Shown here piece by piece: positions 1 to 8,662 of a stretch of DNA of 64,000 nt. Under the pieces are notes generated by a model that saw only the letters and a list, made by a program, of their open reading frames with translations, did no database searches and was not told the origin of the DNA. This DNA is from Nitrospirota bacterium (GTDB lineage Bacteria > Nitrospirota > Thermodesulfovibrionia > SZUA-242): the NCBI GenBank assembly GCA_016212095.1, contig JACRHH010000001.1:1-64000 (forward strand), written 5' to 3'. Made by a program: the position numbers and the translations under genes. Position 1 is the first letter of the stretch, and each line of letters starts with the position of its first letter.

Positions 1-69
1 ATGAGGCGGGTTGTGTTCATCAAAATACATGAAGATAATAATTCCAAGAAACCGTGATATTTCCGGCAT
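1..69 (-). CDS. DUF4160 family protein, 5' part only
   Basis: The gene runs off the left edge, so only the first 23 codons are visible. They begin MPEISRFLGIII and continue with MYFDEHNPPH, the conserved opening of DUF4160 proteins: a short strand, a Tyr/Phe pair, then a HNPPH-type motif. An AAGGAG ribosome-binding site lies at 75-80, five bases before the ATG. DUF4160 proteins are small proteins of unknown function that usually pair with DUF2442 proteins; a second, complete pair lies at 54777-55260. The partner of this copy would lie outside the window. Confidence 0.75.
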   Translation of the reverse strand, partial: MPEISRFLGIIIFMYFDEHNPPH

Positions 70-123
70 GTTTACTCCTTACAATTTCGGCTTCATGAAT
101 GTTTTCATGTTTGCCTGTCGGGA

Positions 124-129
124 ATTATA
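124..129 (-). promoter_or_regulatory. Extended -10 promoter for the DUF4160 gene
   Basis: On the minus strand the sequence TGCTATAAT gives a perfect -10 box with the TGn extension, about 55 bases before the DUF4160 start codon. No good -35 box is seen; TTAAAG lies 18 bases upstream. Extended -10 promoters can work without a good -35. Confidence 0.5.
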
Positions 130-149
130 GCATGGGATTCAGCCAAGCT

Positions 150-251
150 TTAACCGGCCTTCGCCGGAGAATGGGATTTCAGCCAGTCGCGCAGCGCGGC
201 ATTTATGCGGGTTTGCCAGCCGGGGCCGGCGGCGCGGAAAGCGGCCAACAC
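150..251 (-). pseudogene. DUF4415/BrnA-type antitoxin, C-terminal remnant
   Basis: The minus-strand frame after the stop at 252 reads VLAAFRAAGPGWQTRINAAL and then RDWLKSHSPAKAG to a stop. The FRA.G.GWQTRIN.ALRDWLK pattern is the dimerisation/DNA-binding tail of DUF4415 (BrnA-like) antitoxins, which normally control a BrnT-like toxin. The front of the gene is missing: upstream in the same frame is an unrelated AT-rich stretch ending in TAA. No toxin partner is visible. It is therefore a broken antitoxin, probably not expressed on its own. Confidence 0.65.
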
Positions 252-512
252 TTATACCTTGTATTCGTCAACTGGGTACGTTACTCCATCTTTGCTCGCC
301 TTCATTATCTGTGCTCTTGTTAATTTATTGGCAAGAAATAAATTAGCTATAAACTCAACCCAGTCATTTTGATACACATAATCATTATGGGCTTCATCAT
401 AATGACAATAGTCAACATTTGTATCAAACGGATCATCCGATTTCGAGGGAAGCTCAAAACTATCAGTTTTGCGCCGCTCACTGGCGGAGGGTGAGGAAAG
501 CGGCGCATCCGA
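252..512 (-). other. AT-rich open frame, possible C-terminal fragment of an unknown protein
   Basis: An 86-codon open frame on the minus strand has no good start codon. Its last part (residues like WVEFIANLFLANKLTRAQIM, then KASKDGVTYPVDEYKV) looks like genuine protein rather than random reading, with a hydrophobic helix and a Pro-Val-Asp-Glu-Tyr end. It opens right after a stop codon inside the ParD remnant on the other strand and closes just before the DUF4415 remnant, so it looks like a gene fragment caught between two TA fragments. I do not recognise the family. Base composition is clearly more AT-rich than the flanks. Confidence 0.3.
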
Positions 513-564
513 TTACTCGCTGAAGGGGCTGATAGATGAGATAGACGGCGAAAATATGAACTAA
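469..564 (+). pseudogene. ParD-type antitoxin, C-terminal remnant
   Basis: The plus-strand frame ending at the TAA at 562-564 reads LRRSLAEGEESGASDYSLKG and then [11 protein letters not shown]. This matches the C-terminal, toxin-wrapping part of CopG/ParD antitoxins (LR..L.EGE.SG...). The N-terminal ribbon-helix-helix domain is absent; upstream is unrelated AT-rich DNA. Its stop overlaps the next start as TAATG, the usual coupling of parD to parE, and what follows is indeed a ParE head. Confidence 0.65.
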
Positions 565-665
565 TGCCCGGTTTCACTCTCACCAACAAGGCGATGGCCG
601 ATTTGAGAGATATTGGCCGCTACACTCAGAAACATTGGGGGCGTGACCAGCGCAACAAGTATCTG
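564..665 (+). pseudogene. ParE toxin N-terminal remnant, fused in frame to the next enzyme
   Basis: Residues 1-34 of the long reading frame ([20 protein letters not shown] then [14 protein letters not shown]) follow the ParE/RelE toxin opening: x-LT-x-x-A-x-x-DL-x-x-I-x-x-YT-x-x-xWG-x-x-Q-x-x-x-YL. This is the first strand and the helical hairpin. The rest of the toxin fold, including the catalytic or gyrase-binding strands, is missing. The frame then passes without a stop into the oxoprolinase. It cannot be an active toxin. Confidence 0.7.
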
Positions 666-3600
666 AACATGCCGGATGCCTTTACGACCAACAAGGCGGT
701 TCCTTCGGCGGATCGATTAATATACAACATGCCCGACAATGCACCACTGAATTCGGATGCACGCCCATGGCGTTTCGCTATCGACCGTGGCGGCACGTTT
801 ACAGACATTATCGGCATTTCGCCGGATTCCATCAAAACCATGAAACTGCTCTCGGAATCTGCCGCATACGACGACGCTGCAATCGAGGGCATCCGCCGGA
901 TGCTGAATCTGCCGGACAGCGCGGAAATTCCCTCTGGCATTATTTCTGAAATCCGCATGGGCACAACCGTGGCCACAAACGCGCTGCTTGAGCGCAAGGG
1001 CGAGCCGGTTGCGCTCATTACCACCGCCGGTTTCCGCGATCTGATCGAGATCGGCAATCAGGCGCGTCCGGACATTTTCGCTTTGGCGATACGGAAAACC
1101 GCTCCGATTTACTCGCAGGCATACGAAATCCGCGAGCGCATCGGCGCGGACGGGCGAATTTTGCTGCCGCTTGATGAAGCAGATCTTCGCGCCGCGCTCG
1201 AATCGGCGCGGGCGGGCGACATCGGCGCGGTGGCTGTCGTGTTCATGCACTCTTGGAAAAACCCGGCGCATGAGAAAGCGGCGGCGGCCATTGCGCGTGG
1301 CATGGGTTTCGTTCAGGTTTCGGTTTCCCACGAGGTCATGCCGCTGATAAAGATAGTCGGGCGCGGCCAGACAACGCTTGTTGACGCGTATTTAAGTCCG
1401 GTTCTGCGCGAATATGCCGGGCGCGTGCGGCGGCATACCGACGGGATACGGCTCAAATTCATGACCAGCGCGGGCGGGCTTGTAAAAGCAGCCGGTTTTA
1501 CCGGCAGCAACGCGATAATCTCCGGCCCGGCGGGCGGCGTTGTGGGCTGCGCGGCAGTTGCGCGGGCGCACGGCATCGCGGAGGCGATCGGCTTCGACAT
1601 GGGCGGAACCTCAACCGACGTATGCCGCTTCGACGGCGAGTTCGAGCGCATTTTCGAATGCGAAACCGCAGGCATACGCTTTCAGACGCCGATGCTGAAC
1701 GTGAACACCGTGGCGGCTGGCGGCGGGTCTGTTCTGCGCTTCGACGGGCGGAAGCTAACGGTCGGGCCGGATTCATCCGGCGCGTCGCCCGGCCCGGCCT
1801 GCTACGGGCTGGATGGCCCGCTTTCGGTGACAGACGCCAACGCCGTGCTTGGCCGCATCATGCCGGAGCATTTCCCGGAAACCTTCGGCCCGTCGCGCAA
1901 CCTGCCGCTTCAGGTGGAGGCGGCGCGGGAAAAGTTCGCGGCAATGGCGGATGCGGTTCATGGCGCAGCCGGCAAGCCGATGACGGTTGAAGAACTCGCG
2001 CTTGGGTTTCTTCGCATAGCCAACGAAAAAATGTGCCGTCCGATAAGGGAAATCTCGGTCTCGCGCGGGTTCGACATCCGCGCTCACGCGCTCGTATCGT
2101 TCGGCGGCGCGGGCGGACAGCACGCCTGCGCCATCGCCCGCGCTCTTGGGATGCGGCAAATCGTTGTTCCGCGCCTTGCGGGTCTGATGTCGGCGTGGGG
2201 AATCGCGCTTGCCGACGAGCTTCGCACGGCATCGGTCTCGGTTCTGAGGGCGCTCGATGAGGGTTCGCTTGCCGAGCTTGCCAGGCTTTTCGATGAAAAA
2301 GCCGCGCCGCTTATCGACGAACTTCAGTCAGCCGGAACCCCGCCGGAGAAAATCGCTGTTCGCAAGAGCATCGATCTTCGCACTTCCGGCACGGACAGTT
2401 CCATCAATATCGAGTTCAAGCCCGATCCGCATGAGCTGAAATACGACTTTTCCGCCGCGCATATGCGCCATTTCGGATTCGCTCCGAACGACAGAACGCC
2501 TGTTGAAGCCGTATCCATACGGATCGAGGCATCCGGCGGAGGCTCGGCTCCGGAACTGGCGGAAAGCGTCAAGCCCGCGTCGCCGCCCTCCCCCGTGGAA
2601 ATCCGCCGCGTCTGGTTCGACAGCGGCCCGATTGAAGCGCCGGTTTACCGGATCGCGGATATTTCGCCCGGCGCAACAATCACCGGCCCGGCGGTGGTTG
2701 TCGATCCGCATTCCACAATTCTTATCGAGCCGGGATTTGGCGCAGTCGCCGCGTCAAACGGCGATTTGGTGATTAACGCAATCCCCGCAAGCAGGGGTTT
2801 TTACGCAATCCCTGCAAGCAGGGATTGGACAACAGCAACAGCCACAGCCACAGGCGATATTGCGCGGCCCGATCCGGTTCTGGTCGAGCTTTTCAACAAC
2901 CTTTTCATGAGCATCGCCGAGCAGATGGGCGCAACGCTTGCCCATACGGCGCATTCCGTGAACATCAAGGAGCGCATGGATTTTTCCTGCGCCATCTTCG
3001 ACGCCAGCGGCAATCTGGCGGCGAACGCGCCGCACATTCCGGTTCATCTTGGCGCGATGGGCGAATCGGTGAGAGCAATAATCGAGGACTTCAGAGGAAA
3101 CATGCTTCCGGGCGATGTTTACGTCACCAACAATCCGCACCGCGGCGGCTCGCATCTGCCCGATATTACGGTTGTTTCGCCTGTCCGGATTGGAGACGCC
3201 GCCGGGCCGCTGTTTTTTGTCGCAAACCGTGGCCATCACGCAGACATCGGCGGAACCGCGCCCGGCTCGATGCCGCCGGACGCCGCATCCATCCACGAAG
3301 AAGGAGTGGTGATCGACGGCGCAACGCTGGTGCGGGAAGGAAAATTCAACGAAGACGAAATGCGCCGCTTGCTTTCATCCGGCCCATATCCCGCCCGCAA
3401 CATCGACGAGCGCATCTCCGATCTGCGGGCGCAGGTGGCGGCAAACAACACGGGCGCGCGCGAGATTCTGTCTCTGACGGAGAAATTCGGGCCGGATGTT
3501 GTTGAGGCGTACATGGGCCATATCCGCGAAAACGCCGCCGAGGCTATGGCTGAGGCGCTTTCGGAGTTTCTCATAGACCGCCCGGCGTTCGATGCGTCGT

Positions 3601-4478
3601 TCGAAGATTTTCTGGACTGCGGCGCGAAAATCAAGGCGCGTGTCAGAATCGAGCGCCGCCCTGCACTGCGCGCCACAATCGACTTCACCGGAACCGATCC
3701 GCAGCTTGCGGGCAATCTGAACGCGCCGCTTGCGGTCACGAAATCGGCGGTGATGTACGTCTTCCGGACGCTGGTGAAACGCGATATCCCTTTAAACGAC
3801 GGCTGCTTGCGCGATATTGAAATTATCGTGCCGGATGGCTGTCTGCTGAATCCCGCGCCCGGCGCGGCTGTTGCCGGAGGAAACGTCGAGACATCGCAGC
3901 GCGTTGTAGATGTGCTTTACGGAGCGCTTGGCGTGGCTGCGGCATCGCAGGGGACGATGAACAATTTTCTGTTTGGCCAAGCTGGCCAAATTGGCGGAAT
4001 TGGCCAAGCTGGCCAAATTGGCCGCCAGTATTACGAAACAATTGGAGGTGGCGCAGGCGCAACAGAAGGTTTCGGCGGCGCGTCTGCCGTGCAGGTTCAC
4101 ATGACGAACACGCGCATTACCGATCCGGAGGTCTTCGAGCACCGCTATCCGGAGGCGCGGATAGAGGAGTTTTCGGTGCGGCGCGGCTCAGGCGGGGCCG
4201 GCCAATACAGGGGCGGCGACGGAATCGTTCGGGCGATCAGGTTCATCGAGCCGCGAACAGTCACGATCCTCTCGGAACGGCGCAGGTTTCGGCCATACGG
4301 AGCGGCGGGCGGCGAGCCAGGGCTTCCAGGCGAAAATTTCTTGGCTAAAGCCGACGGAACCGTGCTGGAACTTGAAGGCCGCGCCACGATTGAGGCGGGC
4401 GCGGGAGACATGGTTGTGATCAAAACACCGGGCGGGGGCGGATTTGGCGAAAAGGAAACGAAGGCGGTCAGGCTGTGA
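564..4478 (+). CDS. 5-oxoprolinase / hydantoinase A+B fusion
   Basis: This is an ATP-dependent cytoplasmic enzyme opening 5-oxoproline or a related hydantoin. HyuA-type and HyuB-type halves are joined as in eukaryotic-type 5-oxoprolinase, and the 1304-residue length fits that family. The HyuA half begins near residue 70 with the ATP-grip sequence [10 protein letters not shown] and has a second DMGGTSTDV loop near residue 345. The HyuB half starts near residue 765 and holds the [17 protein letters not shown] signature near residue 1160. The first 34 residues are a ParE toxin head. Internal starts at 669 and 729 lack a clear ribosome-binding site, while 564 is coupled to the ParD tail by TAATG, so 564 is kept with reserve. 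Two in-frame 27-bp repeats interrupt the protein, one in the A-B linker and one near residue 1140. The exact substrate is not determined. Confidence 0.85.
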   Translation: MPGFTLTNKAMADLRDIGRYTQKHWGRDQRNKYLNMPDAFTTNKAVPSADRLIYNMPDNAPLNSDARPWRFAIDRGGTFTDIIGISPDSIKTMKLLSESAAYDDAAIEGIRRMLNLPDSAEIPSGIISEIRMGTTVATNALLERKGEPVALITTAGFRDLIEIGNQARPDIFALAIRKTAPIYSQAYEIRERIGADGRILLPLDEADLRAALESARAGDIGAVAVVFMHSWKNPAHEKAAAAIARGMGFVQVSVSHEVMPLIKIVGRGQTTLVDAYLSPVLREYAGRVRRHTDGIRLKFMTSAGGLVKAAGFTGSNAIISGPAGGVVGCAAVARAHGIAEAIGFDMGGTSTDVCRFDGEFERIFECETAGIRFQTPMLNVNTVAAGGGSVLRFDGRKLTVGPDSSGASPGPACYGLDGPLSVTDANAVLGRIMPEHFPETFGPSRNLPLQVEAAREKFAAMADAVHGAAGKPMTVEELALGFLRIANEKMCRPIREISVSRGFDIRAHALVSFGGAGGQHACAIARALGMRQIVVPRLAGLMSAWGIALADELRTASVSVLRALDEGSLAELARLFDEKAAPLIDELQSAGTPPEKIAVRKSIDLRTSGTDSSINIEFKPDPHELKYDFSAAHMRHFGFAPNDRTPVEAVSIRIEASGGGSAPELAESVKPASPPSPVEIRRVWFDSGPIEAPVYRIADISPGATITGPAVVVDPHSTILIEPGFGAVAASNGDLVINAIPASRGFYAIPASRDWTTATATATGDIARPDPVLVELFNNLFMSIAEQMGATLAHTAHSVNIKERMDFSCAIFDASGNLAANAPHIPVHLGAMGESVRAIIEDFRGNMLPGDVYVTNNPHRGGSHLPDITVVSPVRIGDAAGPLFFVANRGHHADIGGTAPGSMPPDAASIHEEGVVIDGATLVREGKFNEDEMRRLLSSGPYPARNIDERISDLRAQVAANNTGAREILSLTEKFGPDVVEAYMGHIRENAAEAMAEALSEFLIDRPAFDASFEDFLDCGAKIKARVRIERRPALRATIDFTGTDPQLAGNLNAPLAVTKSAVMYVFRTLVKRDIPLNDGCLRDIEIIVPDGCLLNPAPGAAVAGGNVETSQRVVDVLYGALGVAAASQGTMNNFLFGQAGQIGGIGQAGQIGRQYYETIGGGAGATEGFGGASAVQVHMTNTRITDPEVFEHRYPEARIEEFSVRRGSGGAGQYRGGDGIVRAIRFIEPRTVTILSERRRFRPYGAAGGEPGLPGENFLAKADGTVLELEGRATIEAGAGDMVVIKTPGGGGFGEKETKAVRL
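2776..2828 (+). repeat. Two-copy 27-bp in-frame repeat with palindromic core
   Basis: The 22-bp unit ACGCAATCCC(C/T)GCAAGCAGGG(G/A) occurs at 2776-2797 and 2803-2824, exactly 27 bp apart, so the reading frame is kept ([16 protein letters not shown]). The second unit contains a perfect hairpin, AATCCCTG-CAAG-CAGGGATT. It sits in the linker between the two halves of the oxoprolinase. Confidence 0.85.
3973..4026 (+). repeat. Two-copy 27-bp in-frame repeat in oxoprolinase
   Basis: The 23-bp unit beginning TTGGCCAAGCTGGCC and ending AAATTGGC is present identically at 3973-3995 and 4000-4022, spaced exactly 27 bp. It encodes [16 protein letters not shown] between the conserved NNFLFG and [11 protein letters not shown] segments of the HyuB half, where family members normally have only a few residues. 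Confidence 0.85.
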
Positions 4479-4510
4479 TATGCTTTCAAAAATCTGGTTT
4501 CAGACGGGGT

Positions 4511-4813
4511 ATGCAAATGAGCTATAAATTTGCCACGACGGTTTCAGCTATTGCCGTGATTTGCGTTGCATTATCACAGGGTTGCTCCAAGAGCGAAGAC
4601 GTCAGGCCGGAAGAAAAACAGGGCCGGGCGGTCTATCTGGAATATTGCAGCCAATGCCATTCGCTACGCGAGCCGAACACCCACACAGCCGCCGAATGGC
4701 CCGATGTGGTCAGACGCATGAGAACGCACATGGCCGAAAAGAAGCGGAAGGAACTGAGCGATGAACAGGCGGGGCAGCTATTGGTTTATCTGAAGGGACA
4801 TGCGAAGAAGTAG
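4511..4813 (+). CDS. Small exported c-type cytochrome
   Basis: A 100-residue protein with an N-terminal hydrophobic signal (about residues 6-23) ending at a Cys (LSQGC). This may be a lipoprotein site, though it is not a perfect lipobox. One haem-binding motif CSQCH lies near residue 46, and the C-terminal part holds candidate Met axial ligands (RRMRTHM) and an ending LSDEQAGQLLVYLKGH typical of monohaem class I cytochromes. It would act in the periplasm as an electron carrier. The start at 4511 was chosen because it gives a clean signal sequence; 4517 is an alternative. It lies 32 bp after the oxoprolinase, but no functional link is evident. Confidence 0.8.
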   Translation: MQMSYKFATTVSAIAVICVALSQGCSKSEDVRPEEKQGRAVYLEYCSQCHSLREPNTHTAAEWPDVVRRMRTHMAEKKRKELSDEQAGQLLVYLKGHAKK

Positions 4814-4858
4814 CGCCAAACCGCCACGTCCTCGCATGTCCAGCAAGGCTTGCTCAGG

Positions 4859-5452
4859 CTATTTGATGAATACGGAGAGTCCTATGCCGGTCTGGTAGCC
4901 GCTGGACTTGTACGTGATACTGTATTTGTCCTCGTCTATTTTCATCGAGTAATAAGCCACCATGAAATTGAAGGCTACGGAATCGGTCGCAAAGTAGTTC
5001 AGCTTGGCGGCTCCGATTGTTGTGTTTCCGCTGTAATCAAGAGATGTATAGCCGGTCTTTTTGGCTTCCTGCGAAGTCAGCGCATACGCTCCCAGAAGCT
5101 GAAGGCTCGTTCTGTCGTTCAGGCTGAAATTCAGGCTGATGGCGGGCCCAACAGAATTACTTGCTGTTTCTAACGTCGTAGCGCCATTTTTTTCCTCTGT
5201 CGCTTGATGCTCCCAATATACGCCGATGCCGACATTCTGGGCCAGATAGTAGAACATGGTAGCCGAAATCTCCGTGGAGTCCCGCTCTGTTTTCGGATCG
5301 TCATCAAAGCCATACTTCTCGGACGACACAGCCAGCGTGAGCCCGCCGTCCATTTCCAGTGTTCCGCGTTCGATGTTTTTCGCGGATGCGGTCGAGACCA
5401 GACCAAAGACAAGCAATACAGACACAAGAATACTGACGATTTGGTTACGCAT
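4859..5452 (-). CDS. Outer-membrane beta-barrel protein
   Basis: A 197-residue protein. The start at 5452 is preferred over upstream candidates because a strong GGAGGGG site lies just before it and it gives a classic signal peptide (MRNQIVSILVSVLLVFGLVS, cleavage after ASA). The mature part alternates polar and hydrophobic residues in short strands, with many Tyr/Ser/Thr (TMFYYLAQNVGIGVYWEHQ), and ends in a strand finishing GIGLSVFIK, as small porin-like barrels do. No specific function can be read. It lies 100 bp beyond asnB on the same strand, so it may be a separate unit or the tail of the polysaccharide operon. Confidence 0.65.
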   Translation of the reverse strand: MRNQIVSILVSVLLVFGLVSTASAKNIERGTLEMDGGLTLAVSSEKYGFDDDPKTERDSTEISATMFYYLAQNVGIGVYWEHQATEEKNGATTLETASNSVGPAISLNFSLNDRTSLQLLGAYALTSQEAKKTGYTSLDYSGNTTIGAAKLNYFATDSVAFNFMVAYYSMKIDEDKYSITYKSSGYQTGIGLSVFIK

Positions 5453-5551
5453 GATTCCCCTCCAAATGAATATGAACGGCGGCATCGCTTCTGCGAGCCA
5501 AACACCGTTTGGATTGCAATGTAATATCTCTATAACAGACTGTATTTCTTG

Positions 5552-7426
5552 CTAATTTAGCACAAATGCGTCGTCGCCATCCACAAAAATCCTGTGCCAG
5601 ATCTCTACGTTGAGCATCTGCCACAAAACGTGCTGCCTGTTTCGCTGCCCGCTTGTATGCTCCTGCAAATATGTCCTGATGATGTCCGGATCGAACACGC
5701 CGCGCGACAGGCATCTGTCGTCCAGTAACAGGCTGCTTACAAATCCGCCCAGCCCCTGTCGAAACCATCTGTCAATCGGCGTCGGAAAACCCATCTTCGG
5801 GCGGTTATAGAGTTCGGCAGGCAGGCGCTCCCGCATCGCCTCCTTTACAATATGCTTGAGGTCGTAGCCGGCAAGCTTGTCCTCAAACGGAACCGATAGC
5901 GCGAAGTCTATCATCTCGTTGTCGCAGATCGGTAGCCGCGCCTCTATCGAATGCGCCATGCCAACCTTGTCCTCCACGATGAAAAGCGACGGAAGATATG
6001 TTTTGAGGTATAGATACTGAACCCTGTCCAGGCGGTCATCGGGCGCGCCGGCAAGAAGCGCTCTCAGGCTGCCAAGCGGATCGTAACCGGCCATGGCCTC
6101 CCTCAATCCGCTGCCCAGCATACCGCGCCATTTTCTGTGGTTACGGGAAAGGTTCAGCCCAAGCCCCATCTCCGGATAGACCAAGGGAAGAAGTATGTTC
6201 ACCACCGCCGCCTTCCATTCGCCAGGCTTCAGGTTGCGGATGAGAGTGAAGGCATGAAGCGGGTTGCGGGCGATAAGCCGCGCGAAATAGTGCATCTTGT
6301 AGAGCGGATAGCCGCAGAAAAGCTCGTCGCCGCCATGCCCGGTGAGCACAACCTTCACGTGCTCCGAAACCAGCTTCGAAACATGGTACTGCGGGAACGC
6401 GCCCGGCCCCACGCGCGGCTCGTCGAGGTGGTAAACGATCTTGAAAATCGTCGATTCGAAGTCGTCCATGCCGATCTCACGTGTATGCGCAACGGCACCG
6501 ATTCGCCGCGCCACATTCATGGCCGCCGACCGTTCGTCGAAGGCGTCGCCCTCGCCGAAATAGCCGGTGAAGGTGTCAAGCTGGCCGCCGTTTAACTCCG
6601 CCGCGTATGAGGCAACCGACGATGAATCGAAACCGCCCGAAAGATACGCGCCAAGCGGCACGTCGCTCATGAGCTGACGCTTCACCGAGGCCCGCAGAAT
6701 CTCGCGGAACGATGCCAGATAATCATCGTGGCGGGGCATACGGCGCTTCTGGAACGACGGATCCCAATACCGCGTTATCGACATCCTGCCCGCGCAGATC
6801 GCCATGTAACATCCCGGAAGCAGCATCCGCACGCCGGAGAAAAACGTCTTGTCGTCGAGCAGGTTCTGAAACACCAGATAATCGCTCAGCGCTTCCGGGT
6901 TCAGCGTTGCCTTAAACAGCGGATCGCCGAGAAACGCCTTGATCTCGGATGCAAAGGCCAGCCTGCCGCGCCCCTCGTCCCACCTGTAATACAGCGGCTT
7001 TATGCCCACGCGGTCGCGCGCGATGAAAAGCCGCGCAGCCTTGGCGTCCCAGACCGCAAACGCGAACATGCCGTTGAACAGGCTCACGCAATCGGCCCCG
7101 TACTGCTCGTATGCGTGCAGAATCACCTCAGTGTCGGTTTCGGTTGTAAATACATGCCCGGCGTCGATCAGTCCGGCGCGAAGCTCCTTGTAGTTGTACA
7201 GCTCGCCGTTATAGACGATTACACACGAGCCGTCCTCGTTGTATATCGGCTGGTGGCCTCTCGAAAGGTCGATGATGCTCAGGCGCTTGTGGCCCAGCGA
7301 CACTCCCGGCGCATCGAAGTACCCATCGTCGTCGGGGCCGCGATGGCGTATGCGCCCGTTCATCGCGCGCACGGCTGGAGATATGTCGCCGCCAGAAAAC
7401 GAATATATGCCGCAGATTCCGCACAT
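5552..7426 (-). CDS. asnB: Asparagine synthase (glutamine-hydrolysing)
   Basis: A 624-residue cytoplasmic amidotransferase. Cys2 (MCGICGIY) is the nucleophile of the N-terminal glutaminase domain, with RHRGPDDDG near residue 28. The C-terminal synthetase domain has the pyrophosphate loop as SGGFDSSS near residue 265 (most relatives have SGGLDSS). AsnB-like genes are regular members of XrtA exopolysaccharide loci, where they probably amidate a sugar acid or another precursor rather than make asparagine for protein synthesis. It is the last gene of the operon, 3 bp after the preceding glycosyltransferase stop. Confidence 0.92.
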   Translation of the reverse strand: MCGICGIYSFSGGDISPAVRAMNGRIRHRGPDDDGYFDAPGVSLGHKRLSIIDLSRGHQPIYNEDGSCVIVYNGELYNYKELRAGLIDAGHVFTTETDTEVILHAYEQYGADCVSLFNGMFAFAVWDAKAARLFIARDRVGIKPLYYRWDEGRGRLAFASEIKAFLGDPLFKATLNPEALSDYLVFQNLLDDKTFFSGVRMLLPGCYMAICAGRMSITRYWDPSFQKRRMPRHDDYLASFREILRASVKRQLMSDVPLGAYLSGGFDSSSVASYAAELNGGQLDTFTGYFGEGDAFDERSAAMNVARRIGAVAHTREIGMDDFESTIFKIVYHLDEPRVGPGAFPQYHVSKLVSEHVKVVLTGHGGDELFCGYPLYKMHYFARLIARNPLHAFTLIRNLKPGEWKAAVVNILLPLVYPEMGLGLNLSRNHRKWRGMLGSGLREAMAGYDPLGSLRALLAGAPDDRLDRVQYLYLKTYLPSLFIVEDKVGMAHSIEARLPICDNEMIDFALSVPFEDKLAGYDLKHIVKEAMRERLPAELYNRPKMGFPTPIDRWFRQGLGGFVSSLLLDDRCLSRGVFDPDIIRTYLQEHTSGQRNRQHVLWQMLNVEIWHRIFVDGDDAFVLN

Positions 7427-7429
7427 GGC

Positions 7430-8662
7430 CTAGTTCATCCTTATAGCTTCTTTGTATATATTTATCATGGAATCGGCGTTCTTCTTCCACGACGCATGGG
7501 CGCGAACCGAAACCGAAGCCGCATCGCCCATTTTTTTCCTGAGTCCGGCGCTTTCGATAAGCATATCCGCCGACTTGACCATAGCGTCCACGTCCTTCAC
7601 ATTCACAAGGCATCCGGTTTCGCCGTCCCGGATGATCTCAGGAATTCCGCCAACTGCCGTGGCTATTACCGGCTTGCCGCAGGCCATAGTCTCAAGCACG
7701 GCGTTCGGCACGCCTTCGTAATGCGTGGGGAATATCATTATGTCGCAGGCGCGAACCCATCTGGAAACCATCGAGTGCGAAACCGAACCCGCAAGCGTAA
7801 TCAGACCGTCCAGCCCCATTTCGGAAATACGGGAACGAAACGCCGCCTCGTGCTTTCCGCCGCCTATCATCACAAGATGAACGCCATCGCCCCATTTAGC
7901 CAACATCCGCTTGTACACTTCAAGCAGTTCGAATATTCCCTTGTTCTCCTCAATGGCGCCAAGCAGAAACAGGATGATACGGTCTTCCGGGAGGTCTAGT
8001 TCGCGCCGAAGCTCCGCAATCTCAACAGCATCCGCCGGTTTGAAGCGCTCGAAGTCGCAGCCGTTATAGACAACCGCAATATTTTCAGGCGTTTGAGGCT
8101 CAAGCCCGCGCGCCACGCGCGCAAGATCGCCGCTTACCGTAACCAGCCTGTCGCATCGCCTGAGCACATACCGGGTGGCCCGCATCGACATCGGGCCGTA
8201 ATGCGGATAGATGTTGAGGTCGCCGCGCGACACGCAGACGCATGGCACGCCATACTTGCGGGCTAGCCATACTCCGGCGAAACCGTCGGGAACAACCGTG
8301 TTTGCATGGATGACATCAAAAGGAAATTCGCTGTGAATTTCGGCAACCGTTCGGCTTATCGCAGCATAAAGCGCAATTCCTGACCAACTGAAATTGATCG
8401 ATCCTGGCATCTCGACATAGCGCGGATAGTTCACCCGCACGCCGTCCACCTCCCCTTCTCGCGGCGCTTCACCGTAGGCGCGCCATTTCGGCTTGAACCA
8501 GAGCGGACGCGGAGCCCACGGAACGCCCGACACCACACGGACATCAACGCCTGCCGCCGCAATATGCCTGACCTGTTGATGCGCGAACACGCCGAGCATT
8601 GGGTTGTAACTTCTGGGATAGAGGACGGAAACAACTAAAACCCGAAGTCTGCCGCCGGTCAT
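7430..8662 (-). CDS. Glycosyltransferase family 4 (GT-B fold)
   Basis: A 410-residue cytoplasmic or membrane-associated glycosyltransferase. The N-terminal Rossmann half starts RVLVVSVLYPRSYNPMLGVF. The C-terminal half has the donor-binding E-x7-E motif (EGVPNAVLE) followed by ACGKPVIATAVGGIPEII, the classic GT4 signature. It would add one sugar to the lipid-linked repeat unit. The ATG overlaps the upstream deacetylase stop as ATGA, showing translational coupling. Donor sugar and linkage cannot be inferred. Confidence 0.9.
   Translation of the reverse strand: MTGGRLRVLVVSVLYPRSYNPMLGVFAHQQVRHIAAAGVDVRVVSGVPWAPRPLWFKPKWRAYGEAPREGEVDGVRVNYPRYVEMPGSINFSWSGIALYAAISRTVAEIHSEFPFDVIHANTVVPDGFAGVWLARKYGVPCVCVSRGDLNIYPHYGPMSMRATRYVLRRCDRLVTVSGDLARVARGLEPQTPENIAVVYNGCDFERFKPADAVEIAELRRELDLPEDRIILFLLGAIEENKGIFELLEVYKRMLAKWGDGVHLVMIGGGKHEAAFRSRISEMGLDGLITLAGSVSHSMVSRWVRACDIMIFPTHYEGVPNAVLETMACGKPVIATAVGGIPEIIRDGETGCLVNVKDVDAMVKSADMLIESAGLRKKMGDAASVSVRAHASWKKNADSMINIYKEAIRMN

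Noticed and set aside
6728-7999. 423-codon plus-strand frame opposite asnB and the glycosyltransferase
   Set aside because: It crosses two well-supported genes on the other strand and has His/Arg-rich composition typical of an antisense shadow.
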